DNA from: Methanobrevibacter sp.
Lineage (GTDB): Archaea; Methanobacteriota; Methanobacteria; Methanobacteriales; Methanobacteriaceae
NCBI GenBank assembly: GCA_009777005.1
Contig: WRMT01000150.1
Coordinates: 1-7,390 of the forward strand
DNA: 7,390 bases
Direction: 5' to 3'
In this document: positions 1 through 4,365 of the stretch, piece after piece
Layout of the letters: each line of letters opens with the position of its first letter
Position numbering within the stretch: position 1 is the stretch's first letter
The notes under the pieces: generated by a model
Seen by the model: only the letters and a program-made list of their open reading frames with translations
What the model was told of the DNA's origin: nothing
Database searches by the model: none
Position numbers and translations under genes: made by a program

Positions 1-95
1 AAGATTATAATTTTTAAAGATTTTATTATTTTGTTAAATAAATTGATTTAAATAAGATTATAATTTTTAAAGATTTTATTATTTTGTTAAATAAA
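1..95. repeat. Two 42-bp perfect direct repeats (1-42 and 54-95), period 53 bp
   Basis: The 42 bases at 1-42 recur exactly at 54-95, separated by an 11-bp spacer. Because the first copy begins at the window edge, the array may continue to the left. The sequence is almost entirely A/T and encodes nothing visible. It lies downstream of the 3' end of the leftmost minus-strand gene. It is probably an intergenic tandem duplication that arose by slippage or unequal exchange; no CRISPR, IS or attachment-site features are seen. Confidence 0.85.
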
Positions 96-135
96 ATTAA
101 ATTAATTTTGCAAACCACTATATACTATATTTCTT

Positions 136-154
136 TTTAAATTAAAAATTTAAA
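136..154. repeat. Small AT inverted repeat (7-bp arms, 5-nt loop)
   Basis: TTTAAAT at 136-142 pairs with ATTTAAA at 148-154. It lies 28-46 bp beyond the stop codon of the minus-strand gene at 182-649, so it could form a weak hairpin in that transcript's 3' region. No U-rich run follows it in the minus direction, and such AT palindromes are expected often by chance here. Confidence 0.3.
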
Positions 155-181
155 GATTTAACTAGTTTTAAAACAATAAAT

Positions 182-649
182 CTATTCAATAAATATATAA
201 TATTCTCCATCGGGTTTTACAATCTTTTTTATAACATTTTTATTTTCAAGGGATAATAATATATGATACATTCTAAAATCGCTTAATTTCAATTCACCAT
301 AAAGCAAATTCCCTTCTAGTATATATCTTGGAACAATATTTTTATCACCTACTAATTTTTTTATAATTTCAAGAGATTTTTTTTCTTTAATATCTAATTC
401 AGCTTTTACAGCTTCTTTTTTAGAATTTACTGTAGTAATTTCATTATCAAAATCTTTTAATTTAATCTTTTTATTTTCAAGGAGTATAAGATTTTTATTA
501 GCTAATTCATTTAGAATTTCTTTTAGTTCATGTTCATAAATTCCTAATTCCATTTTTATTAAGTTTTCTGGAATTCCTTCGTCATATTCCAAATGAAACA
601 TTTTTATTTGATTGAAAACAATTTCTTCCTTTTTAGTTATTGTTATCAT
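182..649 (-). CDS. Probable winged-helix DNA-binding protein (two predicted wHTH units), 155 aa
   Basis: I do not recognise a named family. The protein looks built from two winged-helix-like units: residues about 7-66 and about 90-154, each a run of helices followed by a short strand pair (ending in LILLENKKIKL in the first and in VKPDGEYYIFIE in the second). The linker between them (about 67-90) is charged. There are no cysteines, signal peptide or membrane segments, so it should be cytosolic. The ATG is supported by an AGGT ribosome site (655-658) 5 nt upstream; the stop is TAG. A TATA-like box lies at 731-738. The gene stands alone, 210 bp from the CBS gene, with no neighbour that reveals a target. 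A transcriptional regulator is an inference from the predicted fold only; a replication- or tRNA-associated wHTH protein is equally possible. Confidence 0.75.
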   Translation of the reverse strand: MITITKKEEIVFNQIKMFHLEYDEGIPENLIKMELGIYEHELKEILNELANKNLILLENKKIKLKDFDNEITTVNSKKEAVKAELDIKEKKSLEIIKKLVGDKNIVPRYILEGNLLYGELKLSDFRMYHILLSLENKNVIKKIVKPDGEYYIFIE

Positions 650-730
650 GATTTACCTAAAATATTATGATTTTAATTGTTTTTTTATTATTTTATTTTG
701 GTATTTTGATGTTTTTCAAATTAAATAAAA

Positions 731-738
731 TTTATAAA
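731..738 (-). promoter_or_regulatory. Candidate TATA box for the winged-helix gene
   Basis: Read on the minus strand this is TTTATAAA within TTTTTATAAATTTT. It would place transcription start near 708 and give a leader of about 60 nt containing the AGGT ribosome site. The surrounding DNA is so AT-rich that such matches arise by chance. Confidence 0.3.
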
Positions 739-780
739 AATCAGTAATTACAAACTTTTCTTCCAAGAATATAATTAAGA

Positions 781-832
781 TTTTTTTCTTTTTTTTCTTT
801 ATTTCTTTATTTTTTTATCTTTTTATTTTTTT
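781..832. other. 52-bp T-rich tract (plus strand), A-rich on the minus strand
   Basis: Positions 781-832 are T runs interrupted only by single C or A bases. On the coding (minus) strand this is A-rich, so it is not a U-rich terminator for the CBS gene ending at 860. It lies just upstream of the candidate promoter of the winged-helix gene, where a stiff A-tract could influence chromatin (archaeal histones) or activator binding. Confidence 0.5.
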
Positions 833-859
833 AATTGAATAATTAACAATTAGAAGAAT

Positions 860-1261
860 CTATTTTGGAACTAATAGACTAGCAGCTACTAATCTACATA
901 TGTCTGTTTTTGTTATAACTCCCACAGGTTTTTTCGCATCAATAGCTAAAAGTCCAGAAACATCCGCTCTTAACATTAAATTAGCAGCATTTTTAATATC
1001 TTCCTGAGCATTAATAGTAATAATCTTAGTAGACATTATATCTGTTACTGTAATATCTTTATTTCCTTTTGAAGTTTTATCTAATTGGTTTAATGTATCT
1101 AATAGATTTGTATGTGAAATAACTCCTGTTGGCAATCCTTTATCATCAACTATAAATAATCGTCTAACACCATTTTCATACATTTTTTCAAAAGCTTCAA
1201 TTGGAGTTGTGTTTTCATCTACTGAAATAACTCCTTGATTCATTACTTCTTTAATTTTCAT
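860..1261 (-). CDS. Two-CBS-domain protein, 133 aa
   Basis: A stand-alone Bateman module. CBS1 spans about residues 6-60 (VMNQGVISVDENTT, then RRLFIVDD and GVISHTN at 46-52). CBS2 spans about 73-128 (DIMSTKIITINAQED, then GLLAIDAKKPVGVITKTD, ending at 120). The G-x-I-[ST]-x-T-[DN] endings at 46-52 and 114-120 are the usual adenosine-nucleotide contacts of this fold. Proteins of this type bind AMP, ATP, SAM or related ligands and act as energy or metabolite sensors, but the ligand and partner cannot be read from the sequence. No other domain is fused. The start ATG has no Shine-Dalgarno match, and a TATA-like box at 1288-1296 sits about 30 bp upstream, so the message may be leaderless or nearly so. 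It is flanked by AT-rich gaps of about 210 and 230 bp and appears monocistronic. Confidence 0.95.
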   Translation of the reverse strand: MKIKEVMNQGVISVDENTTPIEAFEKMYENGVRRLFIVDDKGLPTGVISHTNLLDTLNQLDKTSKGNKDITVTDIMSTKIITINAQEDIKNAANLMLRADVSGLLAIDAKKPVGVITKTDICRLVAASLLVPK

Positions 1262-1287
1262 AAGAACACGTCTATAGTTTCAGATAA

Positions 1288-1296
1288 TATATAAAT
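1288..1296 (-). promoter_or_regulatory. Candidate TATA box for the CBS gene, implying a near-leaderless mRNA
   Basis: The minus strand reads ATTTATATA, a close match to the archaeal TTTATATA box, preceded by a purine-rich GGAAATT that could serve as the BRE. The usual 25-27 bp spacing puts the transcription start at about 1262-1268, against an ATG whose first base is 1261. The lack of any ribosome site before this ATG agrees with a leaderless message. Confidence 0.45.
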
Positions 1297-1365
1297 AATT
1301 TCCATTTTTTTATTTTTTTAATTTATTTTAATCTATTTCATATCATAATCATTAATTTTAATATA

Positions 1366-1389
1366 TTTTTTTTAATATTTTTTTTAATA
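1366..1389. repeat. Two tandem copies of a 12-bp T8-AATA unit
   Basis: Eight T residues followed by AATA occur at 1366-1377 and again at 1378-1389. The unit lies in the 229-bp AT-rich gap between the CBS and HNH genes, where I see no gene. This is probable slippage sequence with no evident function. Confidence 0.5.
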
Positions 1390-1490
1390 TAAATAATTCT
1401 TTATAATTTTTATATAATAATTTTTTTAAGTTTTAATTATCTGGGTATTGATTATTTATATCTGATGTTTTTGTGATAAGGATGAATTTC

Positions 1491-1745
1491 CTATTTCATA
1501 TGAATTGAGTTATGTTTTTCATTACTCATGATTTGTAGATTTTCAAATCTATTATCAAGACTATTTTTGTTTTTATGATGTACAACCCATGTAATTTCAG
1601 GATATTTTTTTTCTAAATAATCCAACAAGGGTTTCATTATTAGTCTATGTAATCTTTTACCGTTATTACCTTCTTTAACAGAGGAAATTCGATAATAGCC
1701 TTTTTGATCTATGTATGCTGATCCAAATTCAGTCATAATTGTCAT
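1491..1745 (-). CDS. Small free-standing HNH endonuclease, 84 aa
   Basis: The C-terminal half is a clear HNH (beta-beta-alpha metal) nuclease domain: VVHHKNKNSLDNRFENL (residues 54-70), with the His pair at 56-57, Asn65 and Asn69 in the central loop, and His78 and His82 in the closing helix (NEKHNSIH). The N-terminal part (GYYRISS, then GKRLHRLIM, about 16-37) is the strand-and-helix lead-in common in phage and mobile HNH proteins. The domain looks complete, so a metal-dependent DNA nicking or cleaving activity is plausible. It is short, with no extra DNA-binding domain or intron-type partner beside it. There are two close ATG choices, residues 1 and 4, neither with a ribosome site; a weak TATA-like TATAGATA lies about 35 bp upstream. 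After the TAG stop the frame stays open for only 12 more codons. It could be a phage or homing-nuclease remnant that was kept, or a defence nuclease. Confidence 0.85.
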   Translation of the reverse strand: MTIMTEFGSAYIDQKGYYRISSVKEGNNGKRLHRLIMKPLLDYLEKKYPEITWVVHHKNKNSLDNRFENLQIMSNEKHNSIHMK

Positions 1746-1801
1746 TTTAATCTATTAACTTTTTTAAGTAGTAGCTATCTATACTTGAAGTAAATTATGT
1801 T

Positions 1802-1817
1802 AGAATTAGCTAATTCT
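1802..1817. repeat. Perfect 16-bp palindrome centred on AGCT
   Basis: AGAATTAGCTAATTCT is its own reverse complement. It lies between the stop of the cysteine-rich gene (1845) and the start of the HNH gene (1745), all reading leftward. As RNA it gives a 6-bp stem with an AGCU loop and could end the upstream transcript. As DNA it is a two-fold symmetric site suited to a dimeric regulator about 20 bp upstream of the HNH gene's TATA-like box. No U-run follows it. Confidence 0.6.
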
Positions 1818-1844
1818 TCTAAAGATAATATTTCACATCTTGCA

Positions 1845-2000
1845 CTACCACACCTCACAGGAATCCCACAAGTCGCAGCACAAACATTCTTCCAAACTCG
1901 GTTCTTTCACGTTGTATCCAAGACAAAGTCGCCATTCGGTGCAAGGAGTATCTTCACATTCACAACAATATTCTCCTGTGCCATACATTCCTGATTTCAT
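1845..2000 (-). CDS. Cysteine-rich small protein, 51 aa, nine cysteines
   Basis: This short ORF has the best ribosome site in the window: AGGAGGT at 2008-2014, 7 nt before the ATG. The product starts MKSGMYGTGEYCCECED and ends DLWDSCEVW, with TAG as stop. Cysteines are at 12, 13, 15, 20, 26, 39, 41, 42 and 48, i.e. CCxC-x4-C-x5-C, a 12-residue spacer, then CxCC-x5-C. It also has three Trp (23, 45, 51) and is acidic (11 Asp/Glu against 3 Lys/Arg). There is no signal peptide or membrane segment. The two cysteine clusters are near mirror images, which suggests one or two Zn or Fe-S sites or a disulfide-knit miniprotein. I do not recognise the family. G+C is about 44% by hand count, far above its neighbours, so recent acquisition or strong selection on Cys/Trp/Gly codons is possible. 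Candidate TATA boxes lie at 2047-2054 and 2069-2076. Confidence 0.8.
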   Translation of the reverse strand: MKSGMYGTGEYCCECEDTPCTEWRLCLGYNVKEPSLEECLCCDLWDSCEVW

Positions 2001-2007
2001 GATATAT

Positions 2008-2014
2008 ACCTCCT
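2008..2014 (-). promoter_or_regulatory. Perfect Shine-Dalgarno AGGAGGT of the cysteine-rich gene
   Basis: The minus strand reads AGGAGGT, then 7 nt, then ATG at 2000. It is the longest match to the anti-Shine-Dalgarno core in the window, and it is the main reason to believe the 51-codon ORF is translated. Confidence 0.85.
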
Positions 2015-2046
2015 AACAAAGTAATGAATAGCATTATTCTTAGCTA

Positions 2047-2076
2047 TTTATAATTATTCAATTAAACCTTTATATA
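2047..2076 (-). promoter_or_regulatory. Candidate TATA boxes for the cysteine-rich gene
   Basis: Two candidates are seen on the minus strand. ATTATAAA (2054 to 2047) would start transcription near 2024 and give a leader of about 24 nt that still contains the ribosome site. TATATAAA (2076 to 2069) would start near 2046, with a leader of about 46 nt. The second box directly abuts the hairpin at 2082-2104. The sequence alone does not decide between them. Confidence 0.4.
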
Positions 2077-2081
2077 GCTAT

Positions 2082-2144
2082 TGTTTGCAGCAAGGCTGAA
2101 AACAGCTAAAAATAAAGAAAATCTTTCCGCTGAAGGCTGAAAGA
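2082..2144 (-). repeat. Pair of related imperfect hairpins sharing a TTTCAGCCTT core
   Basis: Read on the minus strand, hairpin A (2144 to 2122) is TCTTTCAGC, loop CTTCA, GCGGAAAGA, with one A·G mismatch. Hairpin B (2104 to 2082) is TGTTTTCAGC, loop CTT, GCTGCAAACA, with one T·C mismatch. Their left arms, with the TAGCT before them (2149-2133 and 2108-2092), match at 15 of 17 positions. The outer pair changes from C-G in A to G-C in B, so pairing is kept. A further AGCT/AGCT pairing (2076-2079 with 2104-2107) could extend B. They lie after the stop of the PP-loop-like gene and before the TATA boxes of the cysteine-rich gene. They could be 3'-UTR structures, an attenuator, a small RNA or duplicated operators. 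Confidence 0.6.
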
Positions 2145-2170
2145 AGCTATTTTTTAATCAGTAGAATAAT

Positions 2171-2198
2171 GATAAAAATTGAAATTTGAAAATTCAAG
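2171..2198 (-). terminator. Possible terminator of the aroE / PP-loop-like operon
   Basis: On the minus strand a small inverted repeat, TTGAA-TT-TTCAA (2198 to 2187), overlaps the TGA stop at 2194-2196. It is followed by T-rich ATTTCAATTTTTATC. Archaeal termination needs mainly a U-rich run, and this is the first one after the gene. The assignment is weak because T runs are common here. Confidence 0.3.
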
Positions 2199-3060
2199 AT
2201 ATATCGTTATTAGATTTAATATAAATAACTGATTTTAATATATTTTCTTTATATTGAGGAACAATATCATCTAAAAATTTCATAAAAGAAATAGCTACTT
2301 TTTCACTATTACTTTCATTTTTAACTAAATTATTATTTTTTATATATTTTTTTTTATTTTCTTTAAAATGCTTATTTTTTATAAATTCTTTTTTATTTTC
2401 AAAATTATTTTTTAAAAAATTATCAAAAAACAAGTTAATCCATTCATTTGAAACATTAATAAAAGGATAAATTATTTTAATTTTTTCATTCTCTATTTTT
2501 TCATTCTTTATTCCTTTTCCTGAAAAAATATTTGATAAAATAGATTCTACTTCTTCATTTAAAGTTAGAGAAGAAGCTAAAGTATGAATATTTGTTTTTC
2601 CATTTTTTAGTATATCCTGGTTTAGCCCAGAAATAGCTTCTTCCATGGTTAAAAAGTTAGATTTAAATATAGATATTCCATATTTTCGTGAATAAGGTTC
2701 TAAAACAATTTCAAGTAAGTCATCTATTTTATTTTGAGATTTTAATAATAAAATATTATCTTTAGGATTTAATTTATTTGCGAGAATCTTTGATGCTCTA
2801 CTACAGATTTTTTGAAATACTGTAGATCTGACAATAGCTATTTCAGGAAAATACTTTTTAAATGTTTGTTCTCTGTTTTTTGAAAATTTAGAAAATCTTA
2901 TATCATTAATATAGATTATTTTTGGGGAATAGCTAATGTATCTTGTATCTATTCCAAGTATCTTTAGTAGTTTAAAGACTTTTTTTTTAGATTTTAAATA
3001 ATCAAAGTCAGTATTTTCCCAATAATTTTTCTTATTGAATTTTTTATCCATTTTATCCAT
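2194..3060 (-). CDS. Degenerate PP-loop ATPase-like protein (TtcA/Ncs6-Ctu1 relative), 288 aa, probably inactive
   Basis: The order of segments matches PP-loop tRNA-thiolation proteins. NILLLKSQNKIDDLLEIVL (102-120) is where SGGKDSxxLL should be. HTLASSLTLNEEVESILSNI (159-178), followed by FSGKGI, is where the GHNxDDxxETxLMNxxRG helix should be. IKIIYPFINVSNEWINLFF (194-212) matches the 'RPLxxVxExE' segment. The key residues are gone: SGGKDS has become SQNKID (108-113), the GHNxDD equivalent is SSLTLNEE, and the only cysteine is C86, so neither the catalytic Cys pair nor zinc-binding CxxC pairs are present. I infer a pseudoenzyme or structural paralogue; the assignment rests on segment order and needs a profile search. 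The N-terminus is basic and the C-terminal 220-250 is very Lys/Asn rich. ATG codons at residues 1 and 4 both lack a ribosome site. It starts 24 bp after aroE and is likely co-transcribed with it. Confidence 0.6.
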   Translation of the reverse strand: MDKMDKKFNKKNYWENTDFDYLKSKKKVFKLLKILGIDTRYISYSPKIIYINDIRFSKFSKNREQTFKKYFPEIAIVRSTVFQKICSRASKILANKLNPKDNILLLKSQNKIDDLLEIVLEPYSRKYGISIFKSNFLTMEEAISGLNQDILKNGKTNIHTLASSLTLNEEVESILSNIFSGKGIKNEKIENEKIKIIYPFINVSNEWINLFFDNFLKNNFENKKEFIKNKHFKENKKKYIKNNNLVKNESNSEKVAISFMKFLDDIVPQYKENILKSVIYIKSNNDIS

Positions 3061-3084
3061 AAATTGTATATAATTCTGAAATAT

Positions 3085-3993
3085 TTATTTATTAATTTCA
3101 TCTAAAAGTGCTTTTTCCATTGAATCAACCGGAGCTTCTAAACCAGTCCATATTTTAAAATTTTCAACTCCTTGATATAAAAGCATTTTAATCCCCGAAA
3201 TAGTAGTGGCATTAGCTAATTTAGCTTCTCTAAGTAAACATGTTTCATTTGGGTTATAAACTATATCGTTTACAATTAAATCAGAGTGCATTTCATTTGC
3301 AGTAGCTATTGGTTCATCATTTATATTCGGATACATTCCAACAGGTGTTGTATCAATTAAAATATCTGCGTTTTTTAAATGTTTAGGAAGAGATTCTATC
3401 ATTCCATGAGTAAAATTTAAATCAATATGAGAAAAGTCAATTGTAATATCCTCTAGCTTAGAGTTATCTTTAAAGTTTGTTGAAAGAAGAGTTTTTAAAT
3501 CATAAAGAAGGAATTTAGCTTTTTTTTCACTTCTATTTATAATGGTTAATTTCTCAACATTTGAAATAGCTATTTGAAAAGCTATTGCTCTTGCAGCTCC
3601 TCCTGCTCCAACAATCACTACATTTTTATCTTTCAAATCACAAACTTCTTCAATAGCTCGCACTGCTCCAACACAATCAGTATTATATCCATAAGATTTT
3701 CCATTGGAAAATTTAATTGTATTTACAGCACCTATTAAATTAGCCATAATATCAAATTTATCTATCTCATTTAAAACTTTCCTTTTATGAGGAATAGTAA
3801 CATTAAGACCTTTAATATTAAATGCTTTGGCTCCAGCTATTGCTGAGCGTAAATCCTGTTTTTTTACATTGAATGGAACATAAGCATAATCTAATTTTAA
3901 TGATTTGAATGCTGCATTAAACATTGCAGGAGATAAGCTATGTTCAATTGGATCTCCAATTACACCAACAATCTTTGTAGTTCCATTAATCAT
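3085..3993 (-). CDS. aroE: Shikimate dehydrogenase (NADP+), 302 aa
   Basis: Reduces 3-dehydroshikimate to shikimate with NADPH, the fourth step of the chorismate (aromatic amino acid) pathway, in the cytosol. The substrate domain shows GDPIEHSLSP (13-22; Ser19 and Ser21 bind shikimate), NVTIPHK (64-70; catalytic Lys70), AVNT (89-92) and NTD (104-106; catalytic Asp106). The nucleotide domain has GAGGAARAI (129-137) and INRS (152-155), the Arg of which is typical of NADP preference. VGMYP (218-222), VYNPNET and LLYQG (271-275; Gln274) close the site. At 302 aa it is somewhat longer than the usual 270-285; the surplus is in the region about 163-200 between the NADP loop and the next helix. GGTG at 3999-4002, 5 nt before the ATG, supports the start. 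It is the first gene of a likely two-gene operon and diverges from hisS. Confidence 0.97.
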   Translation of the reverse strand: MINGTTKIVGVIGDPIEHSLSPAMFNAAFKSLKLDYAYVPFNVKKQDLRSAIAGAKAFNIKGLNVTIPHKRKVLNEIDKFDIMANLIGAVNTIKFSNGKSYGYNTDCVGAVRAIEEVCDLKDKNVVIVGAGGAARAIAFQIAISNVEKLTIINRSEKKAKFLLYDLKTLLSTNFKDNSKLEDITIDFSHIDLNFTHGMIESLPKHLKNADILIDTTPVGMYPNINDEPIATANEMHSDLIVNDIVYNPNETCLLREAKLANATTISGIKMLLYQGVENFKIWTGLEAPVDSMEKALLDEINK

Positions 3994-4241
3994 TTAAACA
4001 CCAATTTCATTAATTTTATCTAATTTAAATTAAATTTTTACTTTATAATTTAAATATTTATTAAGATTTTTTATTTTAATATTTATTTTTTTTTATAATT
4101 TTTAATATTTTTAATATTTGTTTAATGTTTTTATTTTTAATTTAATTTTTTTTATATAATTTTAAATAATATTTATTAAAATTTTTAATTATTTTAATGA
4201 AAATTACCAGAAATATAAATTTGATAATTCTCCACATATAC

Positions 4242-4250
4242 TTATATAAA
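4242..4250 (+). promoter_or_regulatory. Candidate TATA box for hisS
   Basis: TTATATAAA is preceded by the less AT-pure CTCCACATATAC. The usual spacing puts transcription start near 4272 and gives a leader of about 95 nt before the proposed CTG start. Other AT-rich matches closer to the gene cannot be excluded. Confidence 0.4.
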
Positions 4251-4353
4251 CTTTAATCAATAAATAATTTAATATTTAAATTTTAAGATAATGAATTATA
4301 GAAACTATTAGAATAGTCTTTTAAATAAGATTATTATTTATCCTGATAAAAAT

Positions 4354-4359
4354 GGAGGG
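4354..4359 (+). promoter_or_regulatory. Shine-Dalgarno GGAGGG that points to a CTG start for hisS
   Basis: GGAGGG lies 6 nt before CTG at 4366, the normal spacing. It is 54 nt before the first ATG at 4414, far too distant to serve that codon. It therefore favours the upstream non-canonical start. Confidence 0.7.
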
Positions 4360-4365
4360 ATATAT

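Larger units (their letters stand above)
3994..4365. other. Divergent intergenic promoter region between aroE and hisS (372 bp)
   Basis: There is no gene here. Positions 4011-4200 are nearly pure A/T with long T runs on the plus strand. From 4201 the composition is slightly richer and holds the best hisS promoter candidate. For aroE a weak TATA-like AATTATAAAG (4050 to 4041, minus strand) would give a leader of about 25 nt. In the hisS frame the sequence is open from 4312 (TAG at 4309-4311) to the gene but contains no ATG, GTG or TTG. Confidence 0.7.

Noticed and set aside
1455..1493. Read-through of the HNH TAG stop into 12 further codons
   Set aside because: The HNH domain is already complete before the stop, the extension has no recognisable motif, and nothing suggests TAG recoding (for example pyrrolysine genes) in this window.
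1797..1994. 65-codon plus-strand ORF opposite the cysteine-rich gene
   Set aside because: It has no ribosome site and no recognisable domain. It is the complement of the minus-strand ORF at 1845-2000, which has a perfect AGGAGGT and a structured cysteine pattern.
2076..2150. tRNA or known riboswitch in the hairpin region
   Set aside because: No cloverleaf, T-loop (GTTCRA) or recognisable aptamer core was found; only two simple related hairpins are supported.
3990..4010. Six-codon upstream ORF (MKLVFK) whose TGA overlaps the aroE ATG
   Set aside because: It lacks its own ribosome site and is short enough to be chance in AT-rich DNA; its GGTG codon region is better explained as the aroE ribosome site.
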